NCBI GenBank assembly: GCA_964543545.1
Contig: CAZIYT010000003.1
Location: 310,001-374,000 of the forward strand
Direction of reading: 5' to 3'
Source: UBA4416 sp964543545
Lineage (GTDB): Bacteria; Bacteroidota; Bacteroidia; B-17B0; Aurantibacillaceae
DNA length: 64,000 nt
The notes beneath the pieces are model-generated. The model was not told where the DNA came from. It searched no databases and worked only from the letters and a program-made list of their open reading frames with translations. Positions 41,947 through 50,363 of the stretch are shown here, piece by piece. Made by a program: the position numbers and the translations under genes. Position 1 is the first letter of the stretch. Each line of letters opens with the position of its first letter.

Positions 41947-43281
41947 ATGAAACGTTTTTTTGAAACCCTCCAGAATATCTGGAAGATAGAAGAGCTGAAG
42001 CAAAGGATTCTAACGACCCTTGGCTTGATTCTGATCTATCGTTTGGGTTCTTATGTTGTATTGCCGGGTATTGATACCGAAGTATTGGCAGCTGCAAATG
42101 CTAACTCCAATGACGGAGGGATCGTTGCCCTGATCAATGCGTTCGCCGGTGGTGCATTCTCAAGAGCTTCTATTTTCGGTTTAGGGATCATGCCTTATAT
42201 CACGGCATCCATCATCATCCAGTTACTGGGGATGGCGGTTCCTTATTTCCAGAAAATGCAGAAAGAAGGCGAAAGCGGACGTAAAAAGATCAACCAATAC
42301 ACCCGTTTCTTAACAGTTGCCGTTACCGCTGTACAGGCTCCGGGTTATTTAGCTGCACAGGTTTATTCTAAGCCTGGTGTAGTGGCCATCGATCACGCCT
42401 GGTTCGGGATCCAATCCACGATCATCTTAGTAGCCGGTACCATGTTCATCATGTGGCTGGGCGAAAGAATCACCGATAAGGGTATCGGGAACGGGATCTC
42501 TATTCTCATCATGATCGGTATTATCTCCCGCTTACCGTTCGCTATCACATCCGAGTTCGGAGCACGCTTACAGAGCGCCGGCGGTGGATTGATCGTGTTC
42601 CTGCTGGAGATCGTAGCCATCCTGTTGATCATCATCAGCTGTATCTTACTGGTTCAGGGCACCCGGAGAGTTCCGGTGCAGTACGCCAAGAAGATCGTCG
42701 GCAACAAGCAATATGGTGGCGTTCGTCAGTATTTACCGTTAAAAGTAAACTCTGCCGGTGTTATGCCTATCATCTTCGCTCAAGCCATCATGTTTATTCC
42801 TAACGCGATTGCCAACTACAACGGCAATTCGGGCGGAATTTTCTCGGAGCGCTACGGATTCTGGTACAACTTTATCTTCGCGGTCCTTATCATTGCTTTT
42901 ACCTACTTCTATACGGCTATCATGATCAATCCTAACCAACTGGCGGACGACATGAAACGTAACGGAGGATTTGTTCCGGGCGTAAAACCGGGTAAAGCCA
43001 CAGCAGAGTTTATTGACCAGGTGATGTCACGTATCACATTGCCGGGTGCTATTTTCCTTGCTTTCATTGCGGTATTGCCTGCTTTTGCAACCAAGGCGGG
43101 AATCAACAGTGCTTTTGCCGATTTCTTCGGTGGCACCTCGTTGCTGATCCTGGTGGGTGTTGTGTTGGACACCCTGCAGCAGATCGAAACCTACCTGCTT
43201 AACCGTCATTACGACGGCTTAATGCAAAACGGAAGAATCAAAGGCCGAACCAGTAACCAAATGACTATGCAACAAGCTTAA
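41947..43281 (+). CDS. secY: Protein translocase subunit SecY
   Basis: 444 aa, about ten membrane helices. Recognisable: plug/early region GGAFSRASIFGLGIMPYITASI, QYTRFLTVAV-type helix 3 region, and the C5 cytosolic loop NPNQLADDMKRNGGFVPGVKPGK that contacts the ribosome and SecA. Inner-membrane channel for Sec export. infA follows after 5 bp with no map gene between them. Confidence 0.98.
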   Translation: MKRFFETLQNIWKIEELKQRILTTLGLILIYRLGSYVVLPGIDTEVLAAANANSNDGGIVALINAFAGGAFSRASIFGLGIMPYITASIIIQLLGMAVPYFQKMQKEGESGRKKINQYTRFLTVAVTAVQAPGYLAAQVYSKPGVVAIDHAWFGIQSTIILVAGTMFIMWLGERITDKGIGNGISILIMIGIISRLPFAITSEFGARLQSAGGGLIVFLLEIVAILLIIISCILLVQGTRRVPVQYAKKIVGNKQYGGVRQYLPLKVNSAGVMPIIFAQAIMFIPNAIANYNGNSGGIFSERYGFWYNFIFAVLIIAFTYFYTAIMINPNQLADDMKRNGGFVPGVKPGKATAEFIDQVMSRITLPGAIFLAFIAVLPAFATKAGINSAFADFFGGTSLLILVGVVLDTLQQIETYLLNRHYDGLMQNGRIKGRTSNQMTMQQA

Positions 43282-43286
43282 GAACG

Positions 43287-43505
43287 ATGGCGAAACAAGC
43301 AAACATAGAACTGGACGGTACCATCGTAGAATCCCTGAGCAATGCCATGTTCAGGGTGGAATTAGAGAACGGGCACATTGTCATCGCCCACATCTCCGGA
43401 AAAATGAGGATGCACTATATCAAGATCCTCACCGGCGACAAAGTGAAACTGGAAATGAGCCCTTATGATTTGACCAAAGGCAGGATTACTTACAGATACA
43501 AATAA
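43287..43505 (+). CDS. infA: Translation initiation factor IF-1
   Basis: 72 aa single OB-fold: IELDGTIVESLSNAMFRVEL, GHIVIAHISGKMRMHYI and the KLEMSPYDLTKGRITYRYK end. Occupies the ribosomal A-site during initiation. 26 bp to rpmJ. Confidence 0.98.
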   Translation: MAKQANIELDGTIVESLSNAMFRVELENGHIVIAHISGKMRMHYIKILTGDKVKLEMSPYDLTKGRITYRYK

Positions 43506-43531
43506 TTAACGAATTTTAACAAACAAGTCAC

Positions 43532-43648
43532 ATGAAAGTTAGAGCATCCATCAAAAAGAGAAGCGCCGATTGCAAAATCGTTCGCCGCAAAGGAAAGTTG
43601 TACATTATCAACAAAAAAAACCCTAAGTTTAAACAAAGACAAAAATAA
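43532..43648 (+). CDS. rpmJ: Ribosomal protein bL36 (zinc-free form)
   Basis: 38 aa read by hand: MKVRASIKKRSADCKIVRRK, then GKLYIINKKNPKFKQRQK. It has one Cys only, so the C/C/C/H zinc site of classical bL36 is gone and the protein should not need zinc. The position between infA and rpsM is standard. Confidence 0.97.
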   Translation: MKVRASIKKRSADCKIVRRKGKLYIINKKNPKFKQRQK

Positions 43649-43689
43649 TTTCGTATTTTCGCGAACTTTTTAAAAACAATTATATAATA

Positions 43690-44067
43690 ATGGCACGTAT
43701 TGCAGGTATAGATTTACCAAAAAATAAAAGAGGAGAAATAGGATTAACCTATATTTTTGGTATTGGACGTAGCAGAGCTCAACGCATCTTAACAGAAGCT
43801 GGCATCGACTTTAATAAAAAAGTGAGCGAGTGGAATGATGACGAGCAGAACGCTATCCGTAAAATCGTTAACGATAATTACAAAGTAGAAGGCGGTCTTC
43901 GCTCGGAGGTTGCTCTGAACATCAAACGTTTAACAGATATCGGATCTTACCGTGGTATCCGTCACCGTAATGGTTTGCCTGTTCGCGGACAACGTACAAA
44001 AACCAACTCTCGTACCCGTAAAGGTAAGCGTAAGACAGTTGCTAACAAGAAAAAAGTTACCAAGTAA
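43690..44067 (+). CDS. rpsM: Ribosomal protein uS13
   Basis: 125 aa; MARIAGIDLPKNKRGEIGLT start, the YRGIRHRNGLPVRGQRTKTN segment and a Lys-rich tail. Top of the 30S head. A TATTTTCG box 24 bp upstream is one base from a -7 consensus and might be a weak internal promoter of the alpha cluster. Confidence 0.98.
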   Translation: MARIAGIDLPKNKRGEIGLTYIFGIGRSRAQRILTEAGIDFNKKVSEWNDDEQNAIRKIVNDNYKVEGGLRSEVALNIKRLTDIGSYRGIRHRNGLPVRGQRTKTNSRTRKGKRKTVANKKKVTK

Positions 44068-44088
44068 TAAATAATTAAAGATTTAACG

Positions 44089-44157
44089 AGTTAGAGAGTT
44101 GGAGAGTTTAAGAAACCCCGGATCAATAGCTCAACAAATCAATAACTCAACAAATAA
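44089..44157. repeat. 8-nt periodic palindromic spacer element, copy 1
   Basis: Left half: AGTTAGAG, AGTTGGAG, AGTTTAAG in register at 44089, 44097 and 44105. Right half: ATAGCTCA, ACAAATCA, ATAACTCA, ACAAATAA at 44126, 44134, 44142 and 44150. The halves are roughly complementary (GAGTTA against TAACTC). Non-coding, between rpsM and rpsK. A second copy lies before rplQ. Confidence 0.7.
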
Positions 44158-44163
44158 AAGCAA

Positions 44164-44574
44164 ATGGCTAAACAACAATCATCGGTAGCAGCTGCGAAAG
44201 CTAACGCCAAAAAAAGAGTAGTAAAGGTTGAAGCGGTTGGAGAAGCTCACTTAAACGCTACTTTCAATAATATCATTATCTCTTTAACCAACAGCGCAGG
44301 CCAGGTTATCTCCTGGTCAAGTGCCGGTAAAATGGGATTCCGCGGTTCTAAAAAGAACACGCCTTACGCAGCTCAGTTAGCAGCTGCCGATTGCTCTAAA
44401 GTAGCATCTGATTTAGGCTTACGTAAAGTAAAAGTATACGTAAAAGGACCTGGAGCAGGAAGAGAGTCAGCTATCAGAACTATCGCTACCTCCGGTATCG
44501 AAGTAACTGAGATCATTGACATCACTCCTATGCCTCACAATGGCTGCCGTCCTCCAAAACGTCGTCGTTGCTAA
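44164..44574 (+). CDS. rpsK: Ribosomal protein uS11
   Basis: 136 aa with GEAHLNATFNNIIISLTNSAG, SSAGKMGFRGSKKNTPYAAQ and the basic end HNGCRPPKRRRC. 30S platform protein. Followed by a short CTGATG/CATCAG palindrome (44578-44591). Confidence 0.98.
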   Translation: MAKQQSSVAAAKANAKKRVVKVEAVGEAHLNATFNNIIISLTNSAGQVISWSSAGKMGFRGSKKNTPYAAQLAAADCSKVASDLGLRKVKVYVKGPGAGRESAIRTIATSGIEVTEIIDITPMPHNGCRPPKRRRC

Positions 44575-44643
44575 TTCCTGATGTGCATCAGCAAGAAAGC
44601 AATAGTTTTTAAAATAGTAAAATAACAGAAATTATAAAATAAA

Positions 44644-45249
44644 ATGGCAAGATATACAGGTCCTAAATCCAAAATTGCAAGAAAATTCAGAGAGCCAATT
44701 TTTGGTCCGGATAAAGCATTAGAGAAAAAGAACTATCCTCCGGGACAGCACGGAAATACCAAGAAAAAAGGTAAAAAATCCGAATACGCAATCCAGCTCC
44801 AGGAGAAACAAAAAGCAAAATATACTTACGGTATTTTAGAAAAACAATTTGCCAGGACGTTTGACAGGGCTGCACGTGCACACGGTATTACCGGTGAGGT
44901 GTTATTGCAACTGATCGAGTCCCGTCTGGATAACGTGGTTTACCGTTTAGGCATCGCTCCTTCCCGTAGGGCTGCACGCCAATTGGTATCGCACACACAC
45001 ATTACCGTAAACGGTAGCGTGGTGAACATCCCATCTTACACCCTGAAAGCAGGTGATGTGATTGCTGTTCGCGAAAAATCACAGACTTTAGAGGCTATCA
45101 CCCACTCTTTATCAGGTTCAGTGAATAAATATTCCTGGTTGGATTTCGACAAATCCAGCTTCACAGGAAAATTCATTTCCGTTCCTGAGCGTTCTCAGAT
45201 CCCTGAAAACATTAAGGAGCAGCTGATCGTCGAGTTATACTCTAAGTAA
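44644..45249 (+). CDS. rpsD: Ribosomal protein uS4
   Basis: 201 aa. MARYTGPKSKIARKFREPIF start, S4 RNA-binding domain ESRLDNVVYRLGIAPSRRAARQLVSHTHITVNG (in parts). The zinc Cys cluster of some S4 forms is absent. Binds the 16S 5' domain; alpha-operon repressor in E. coli. Confidence 0.98.
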   Translation: MARYTGPKSKIARKFREPIFGPDKALEKKNYPPGQHGNTKKKGKKSEYAIQLQEKQKAKYTYGILEKQFARTFDRAARAHGITGEVLLQLIESRLDNVVYRLGIAPSRRAARQLVSHTHITVNGSVVNIPSYTLKAGDVIAVREKSQTLEAITHSLSGSVNKYSWLDFDKSSFTGKFISVPERSQIPENIKEQLIVELYSK

Positions 45250-45306
45250 TAGAGTAGAACTCTGAAATAGTATAGCAAATTAGTTTTTAACCTATAACTT
45301 AATAAA

Positions 45307-46299
45307 ATGGCAATATTAAATTTCGTAAAACCGGATAAGGTTGTTATGATTAACTCTACCGAAACGGAAGGACAATTCGAATTCCGTCCGCTGGAACCAG
45401 GCTTCGGTATCACTATAGGTAACTCATTACGTCGTATCCTGTTATCATCACTCGAAGGCCACGCTATTACCAGCGTACGCATTGAAGGTGTTGATCATGA
45501 GTTCTCCACCATCAAAGGTGTGGTAGAAGACGTGACTGAGATCATCTTAAATTTAAAACAGGTTCGTTTTAAAAAGCAGCTGGATAACCACGATGTAGAA
45601 AAAATCGTCATCCACTTTTCCGGAAACGAAAAATTTACTGCCGGTGAGATCGGGAAATTCGCCAACGGATTCCAGATCCTGAACCCAGATCTCGTGATCT
45701 TCAACTGCGAAAGCAACGTTAAATTAAAAATCGAATTAACCATCGATAAAGGACGCGGTTACGTTCCTGCAGAGGAAAACAAAACCAACTCCGCTCCTCA
45801 GGGCACTATTTTCATTGACTCTATTTACACGCCTATCAAAAACGTGAAATACACCATTGAAAACTACCGTGTAGAGCAAAAAACGGATTACGAAAAACTG
45901 ATCCTGGATATCGTTTCCGATGGCTCTATCCACCCGAAAGAGGCGCTGAAAGAAGCTGCCAAAATCCTGATCTATCACTTCATGTTGTTCTCCGATGAGA
46001 AAATCACCCTGGACTCCGAAGAGAAAAAATCAGAAGAGGAATTCGATGAGACCTCCTTACACATGCGCCAGTTGCTGAAAACGAAACTGGTAGACATGGA
46101 CCTTTCTGTACGCGCCCTGAACTGCTTAAAAGCTGCAGACGTGGAAACGTTAGGAGAGCTGGTTTCTTTCAACAAAAACGACCTGTTAAAATTCCGCAAC
46201 TTTGGTAAAAAGTCTTTAACTGAGCTTGAAGATCTTGTATCTACTAAGGGTCTTCAGTTCGGAATGAACGTAGTAAAATATAAATTAGACAAAGATTAA
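45307..46299 (+). CDS. rpoA: RNA polymerase alpha subunit
   Basis: 330 aa. N-domain with the dimerisation/assembly segment GFGITIGNSLRRILLSSLEG and a C-terminal domain (about 250-320) with the DNA-contacting helix region VRALNCLKAADVETLGELV and NFGKKSLTELEDL. Part of the core enzyme. Confidence 0.98.
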   Translation: MAILNFVKPDKVVMINSTETEGQFEFRPLEPGFGITIGNSLRRILLSSLEGHAITSVRIEGVDHEFSTIKGVVEDVTEIILNLKQVRFKKQLDNHDVEKIVIHFSGNEKFTAGEIGKFANGFQILNPDLVIFNCESNVKLKIELTIDKGRGYVPAEENKTNSAPQGTIFIDSIYTPIKNVKYTIENYRVEQKTDYEKLILDIVSDGSIHPKEALKEAAKILIYHFMLFSDEKITLDSEEKKSEEEFDETSLHMRQLLKTKLVDMDLSVRALNCLKAADVETLGELVSFNKNDLLKFRNFGKKSLTELEDLVSTKGLQFGMNVVKYKLDKD

Positions 46300-46310
46300 T
46301 CCAATTACAG

Positions 46311-46375
46311 AATTAGAGAATTAGTGAGTTACAGAGTTAAAAAATTCACCAATTCATTAACTCACCAATTCAAAA
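46311..46375. repeat. 8-nt periodic palindromic spacer element, copy 2
   Basis: AATTAGAG, AATTAGTG, AGTTACAG, AGTTAAAA in register (46311, 46319, 46327, 46335), then ATTCACCA, ATTCATTA, ACTCACCA, ATTCAAAA (46344, 46352, 46360, 46368). GAATTAGTGAGTTA (46318-46331) pairs with TAACTCACCAATTC (46358-46371) with one mismatch. Between rpoA and rplQ. Confidence 0.75.
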
Positions 46376-46386
46376 ATTAAAAGACA

Positions 46387-46872
46387 ATGAGACACGGAGA
46401 TAAAATAAATAATTTAGGTAGGACACACTCTCACCGTAAAGCATTAATGAGCAATATGGCCTGCTCTTTGATCGAGCACAAACGTATTTTCACCACTTTG
46501 GCAAAAGCTAAAGCCCTGAGAACTTATGTAGAGCCACTCATCAACAAAAGCAAAGATGATTCAACTCACAGCCGCAGAACTGTATTCTCTTATTTAAAAA
46601 GCAAAGAAATCGTTGCTATGTTATTTAAGGATGTAGCCGTGAAAGTTGCTGAAAGAAACGGTGGTTACACCCGTATCATCAAAACCGGAAACCGTTTGGG
46701 TGATGCTGCTGAAATGGCACTGATCGAATTAGTTGATTTCAACGAGATCTACGCTAACGGTAAAGAAGCGAAAACGGAAAAAGCGAAAACAACCCGTCGT
46801 AGCCGTGCTAAAAAGCCAGCTACTAAAGCGGAAGGTACAGCTACTGAAACCAAAGCGGAAGACGCAGAATAA
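46387..46872 (+). CDS. rplQ: Ribosomal protein bL17
   Basis: 161 aa. Core (MRHGDKINNLGRTHSHRKAL to about 120) plus a 35-residue Lys/Ala/Thr/Glu-rich low-complexity tail beyond the E. coli length, seen in other Bacteroidota. Last gene of the operon; a strong terminator follows 26 bp later. Confidence 0.97.
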   Translation: MRHGDKINNLGRTHSHRKALMSNMACSLIEHKRIFTTLAKAKALRTYVEPLINKSKDDSTHSRRTVFSYLKSKEIVAMLFKDVAVKVAERNGGYTRIIKTGNRLGDAAEMALIELVDFNEIYANGKEAKTEKAKTTRRSRAKKPATKAEGTATETKAEDAE

Positions 46873-46898
46873 TCTTTCAATTATACTTTTTTCAAGAA

Positions 46899-46931
46899 AT
46901 CATCAAAACCCTGTTTTGATGATTTTTTTTT
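46899..46931 (+). terminator. Terminator of the ribosomal protein operon
   Basis: ATCATCAAAAC pairs perfectly with GTTTTGATGAT around CCT, followed by a run of T to 46931. It ends a transcription unit of about 17.8 kb. Confidence 0.95.
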
Positions 46932-46954
46932 GACTATTTTCAAGCCGGTCTCAC

Positions 46955-48526
46955 ATGACAAACATCCGCAACGGGCCGGGAGAGCCAGCCGGTTTCTATA
47001 AAGCCATGAAGCTAAAACCATCATCGATTCCCTTGTTGATCACAGGCCTTGGCGTACTTGTCTTCTTTGTTATTCTGAAATGCCTTCATTTTCAACGCTG
47101 CGATTACACCTCCGACCTTTTCACCCACTTCCAGCTAAGCCATGACTGGCTGATCGGGAAACCGCTGTTTTATGAGAACTGTTTTGGTTTTCATAGTAAG
47201 CTCCACAATTATTTTATAGATCCGCTCCTAAGCCCCTTTACCTGGCTGTTTGGTGTTTACGGGCTCTTTGTAGCCCTTTTCGGGCTGCTCGCTGCCTCGT
47301 TTGCAATGGCGCTCAAAGTACTGGACCGGAATGATGCGTCATTTGGAAAGAAGCTGCTATGGCTGATGCTCTTCTCCTCTCCCCTGTCCTATTTTATTTT
47401 GCATAACGAGCATTACGGATTTCATGTAGAAACACTCCTGATTCCCCTGTCGCTACTGATGTGTGCTGCTTACCTTCAAAAAAGCAAATGGTACCTGCTT
47501 TGGGCGGCCTTAATCGTTTTGGTGAAGGAAGATGCCGTGATCGTATTATGGTCCTGCCTGATGATCGTGCATCTGAAAGATTGGAAAGGAAAACAGGCCA
47601 CTGTAAAACAGTTTCTCCGGAAAGCAGCGGGCCTGACCCTGATTTGCTCCCTTATTTTTATAGCAGGCCTGCTATGGCTGAAATACCAGAACCACTGGGA
47701 AGTAACACGCCCGGGAGAGATCGCTGCAAAATTGCGGGGCAGCTCCTTTACCGGCTTGCGGGATTCCTTCCTGTACCTCATCCTACAGCGCGGGCAGCTG
47801 ACCTTACCCATCGTCTTCATCGTATTTTTATGTGCCGGCTGGAGGTTCACGCTGGGTGCTATTGTGATCTCCATCCCTATCCTGGCGGCAAACCTGCTGG
47901 CCGGGATGATGTACTTTTCGGAGGAAGCTTCCGGAATACAAAATGCATTTTCGCTGCTTTGGACGCCCCGCCTGAGCATGTACTGGGCCTACTGGCTAAG
48001 CGTGGTGCTGATCGCCTTCACCTGCCTGTCGCCTGTCCGCATGCTCTCCTCACGGTTTGTGGGTATCTTAAGCCTTGCCTGTTTTGGAGTGCTCCTCTTT
48101 GTTTTCCAGATCCGTTTTTTGCTTCACTGTGATACGGTGCGCCGCTTCGATACGCTCAATAGCATGCGGGAAGCCTTTGAACCCGCTTTTCCGAACGAGG
48201 CCGACTGGGCCTTAGCGGCAGCGGCCATCATTGCCCGGCAACTCCCCGCTCATTATCCCGTGGCGCCCGTGGAGCGGGTTTTCGGGGCATTTCATAAACA
48301 GGACATCGTTTGGCTCAACCGGGTGGATAAGGCCTGGTATAAGCCGCGCATGATCTTAGCCAGCTATAACAAGGAGGACCTTCCGACCGATATGACGACG
48401 GTGATGACACATCCCCTGTTTATGCTCTACAAGGAAAAGCTGCACATCTATGTGGAAGCAGAAGACAGCAGCTATATCGCGAAAGCGGGAATTCGCGGGA
48501 TCTGGACCGATCTGACTGCAAAATAG
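46955..48526 (+). CDS. DUF2079-like polytopic membrane protein
   Basis: 523 aa with about ten membrane helices from residue 25 to about 400, then a soluble 120-residue tail. The first loop FQRCDYTSDLFTHFQLSHDW followed by HNYFIDPLLSPFTWLFG has the acidic/His wording of DUF2079 proteins, which resemble GT-C glycosyltransferases. The C-terminal part (DWALAAAAIIARQLPAHYPV) also fits that group. The start could be 46955 or the Met at 47006, nearer the first helix; no SD or promoter decides. Activity is unknown. Confidence 0.75.
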   Translation: MTNIRNGPGEPAGFYKAMKLKPSSIPLLITGLGVLVFFVILKCLHFQRCDYTSDLFTHFQLSHDWLIGKPLFYENCFGFHSKLHNYFIDPLLSPFTWLFGVYGLFVALFGLLAASFAMALKVLDRNDASFGKKLLWLMLFSSPLSYFILHNEHYGFHVETLLIPLSLLMCAAYLQKSKWYLLWAALIVLVKEDAVIVLWSCLMIVHLKDWKGKQATVKQFLRKAAGLTLICSLIFIAGLLWLKYQNHWEVTRPGEIAAKLRGSSFTGLRDSFLYLILQRGQLTLPIVFIVFLCAGWRFTLGAIVISIPILAANLLAGMMYFSEEASGIQNAFSLLWTPRLSMYWAYWLSVVLIAFTCLSPVRMLSSRFVGILSLACFGVLLFVFQIRFLLHCDTVRRFDTLNSMREAFEPAFPNEADWALAAAAIIARQLPAHYPVAPVERVFGAFHKQDIVWLNRVDKAWYKPRMILASYNKEDLPTDMTTVMTHPLFMLYKEKLHIYVEAEDSSYIAKAGIRGIWTDLTAK

Positions 48527-48558
48527 AGGATGCCTTGTCTATTTTTGCCCACCCGCTT

Positions 48559-48587
48559 TTGCCATCCCGGTCAAAATAGTATCTTTG
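48559..48587 (+). promoter_or_regulatory. Promoter of the PKD-type lipoprotein gene
   Basis: TTG (48559-48561), 18-bp spacer and TATCTTTG (48580-48587), exact -7 consensus. Transcription should begin about 12 nt before the TTG start at 48605, which excludes longer reading frames. Confidence 0.75.
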
Positions 48588-48604
48588 AATTAAATTACAT
48601 TCCC

Positions 48605-49198
48605 TTGAAAACACATTTATTTGCCCTTACAGCGCTTTTCTTCCTCCTGGCAGCCACATCATGCCAAAAGAAACCTACGGCCTCCTTTTCAACCGATAAG
48701 GAGGTATATACCAACCGGGAAGCCGTGCGTCTGAGCAATACCTCAACAGGGGCTTACTATTACACCTGGATCGTAAAAGGCCCGGGGCAGGAAGAGATCA
48801 GGGGATCGGAAGAGAATTTTTCCTTTGATCTGAGCCAGATCGGAACCTACGAGATCACCTTATGTGTTTATTCTAAAAATGGGAAAGAGGTCAGTAAAGT
48901 CAGCAAAACCATCGAGTCCCGGACAGCCATCACCTCCTATGTGTTTTACACCGACGACCTGGACAATACCTTAAAAAATGTCAGCGTCTATGTAGACAAT
49001 CTGTATAAGGGAGCGATCACCACCAATTGCTACGCTGTGCCTACCTGCGGCACGCCCAATACCCTGACTCTGGAGATTCCGGACGGAATTCATGATCTTC
49101 GCTTTACGTTTGGCCCGATCGGCCATAACAAAATATATTATAATGTTCTCTTCTCCAATAATGGTCAAACCTGCAGGCCCTACCGGATCAGCAGCTAA
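48605..49198 (+). CDS. Lipoprotein with a PKD-like domain
   Basis: 197 aa from the TTG at 48605, chosen because the promoter lies just upstream and the protein then starts with a lipoprotein signal (MKTHLFALTALFFLLAATSC, lipobox Cys20). Residues about 28-105 form a PKD/Ig-like domain (ASFSTDKEVYTNREAVRLSN, TYEITLCVYSKNGK). The second half (about 110-197) is a beta-rich unknown domain with four cysteines. Likely in the outer or inner membrane facing the periplasm or surface. Function unknown. Confidence 0.8.
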   Translation: MKTHLFALTALFFLLAATSCQKKPTASFSTDKEVYTNREAVRLSNTSTGAYYYTWIVKGPGQEEIRGSEENFSFDLSQIGTYEITLCVYSKNGKEVSKVSKTIESRTAITSYVFYTDDLDNTLKNVSVYVDNLYKGAITTNCYAVPTCGTPNTLTLEIPDGIHDLRFTFGPIGHNKIYYNVLFSNNGQTCRPYRISS

Positions 49199-49231
49199 AA
49201 AACGATTCATTCTTTAAAAACCCTACACATC

Positions 49232-49732
49232 ATGAACATCAATTTTTTAATCATTCTTGCAGCGGCCGTTATCCCGATGATTATCGGCGCCATCTGGTAC
49301 AACCCGAAAGTATTCGGCAATGCCTGGATGAAGGCCACCGAAATGACCGAAGAAAAGATCAAAGGCGCCCACATGGCGAAAATCTTCATCATTACCTTTA
49401 TTTTTATGTTCATCCTGGCTTTTGTAATGCAAATGCTGGTGATTCACCAGGTGCATACCATGGCGATCCTTTATAACCAGCCTGATTTCGCCGAGCCTAA
49501 CTCTACCTCTTCGCAAATGATGAAACAGTTCATGGAGCTGTACGGCAACAGCTATCGCACCTTCAAGCATGGCGCCTTCCACGGCACCTTTGCGGGGATT
49601 ACCATTGCCCTGCCGATCCTTGGCACCAATGCCCTGTTTGAGCGCCGGGGCTTTAAATACATTGCCATCAACGCGGGCTACTGGATCGTCAGCATGGCCC
49701 TGATGGGCGGTGTGATCTGCGCCTTTTCGTAG
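49232..49732 (+). CDS. DUF1761-family membrane protein
   Basis: 166 aa with four predicted helices (about 4-23, 48-70, 110-130, 145-163). The N-terminal AAVIPMIIGAIWYNPKVFGNAWM and the HGAFHGTFAGITIALPILGTNALFERR segments match DUF1761. No known activity. Starts 33 bp after the lipoprotein stop. Confidence 0.85.
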   Translation: MNINFLIILAAAVIPMIIGAIWYNPKVFGNAWMKATEMTEEKIKGAHMAKIFIITFIFMFILAFVMQMLVIHQVHTMAILYNQPDFAEPNSTSSQMMKQFMELYGNSYRTFKHGAFHGTFAGITIALPILGTNALFERRGFKYIAINAGYWIVSMALMGGVICAFS

Positions 49733-49739
49733 GCTATAC

Positions 49740-49764
49740 ACTATTTGAGTTTTTTCTGCGTTGT
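49740..49764 (+). promoter_or_regulatory. Shared 25-nt upstream element, copy 1
   Basis: Begins ACTATTTGAG and ends TTTTTTCTGCGTTGT. It lies 27 bp before the gene at 49792. It matches the element before the gene at 50364 at 22 of 25 positions. Confidence 0.6.
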
Positions 49765-49791
49765 AAGGCTATTCCCCACCTTTACCCGATT

Positions 49792-50292
49792 ATGAAAAAC
49801 CAACACTTACAAACGAGGGGGTACCTGCATGCTGTTATCAGCCTGGCGTTGATTCTGTTCGTCATTGTATTTACCATCCGCATGGCAGGCGAAAAGCAAC
49901 ATTCCCTGATGAAAGGCTACCTTTTTTCCTTTGCAGCCCCCAATGGATGCGGAGGCATCCCTGTTCCACGGATCTACAGCAACTATCATTTTACGGCCGA
50001 TCCGCTGCATAATGACAGCATCCTGCAAGCCCTGCAGCAATACCTCGGCGCCATTGGCAGATCCTACGATAATCTGCACGCTGCTTATATTACATTCTCG
50101 GATTATACAACGTATCACTATTACCTTAAAACCATTTCTATCTGCCATGAATACCCACCGAAAGAAATGGTTCCCTTCGAAAACCGGATGTATGTGCATG
50201 GCCTGAGCCGTCAACAACTTCGGGAAGATTCGCTCTATAAGGCCGGGCTAAAGCAGTTTGGGGTTCCGGAACCGGACATAACCTATCTTTAA
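49792..50292 (+). CDS. Small anchored protein of unknown function
   Basis: 166 aa with one N-terminal membrane helix (about 12-30) and a 135-residue outer part with many Tyr/His (YITFSDYTTYHYYLKTISIC). No known motif. It stands between DUF1761 and a beta-barrel-like protein and has the same upstream element as the latter. I do not recognise it. Confidence 0.7.
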   Translation: MKNQHLQTRGYLHAVISLALILFVIVFTIRMAGEKQHSLMKGYLFSFAAPNGCGGIPVPRIYSNYHFTADPLHNDSILQALQQYLGAIGRSYDNLHAAYITFSDYTTYHYYLKTISICHEYPPKEMVPFENRMYVHGLSRQQLREDSLYKAGLKQFGVPEPDITYL

Positions 50293-50305
50293 AACTGTAT
50301 CTTAT

Positions 50306-50330
50306 ACTATTTCATTTTTTTCTGCGTTAT
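50306..50330 (+). promoter_or_regulatory. Shared 25-nt upstream element, copy 2
   Basis: Begins ACTATTTCAT and ends TTTTTTCTGCGTTAT, 33 bp before the gene at 50364. Only three positions differ from the copy at 49740. Confidence 0.6.
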
Positions 50331-50363
50331 GAAAACCAAACCTGACCACTCAAAAAACTTAAG

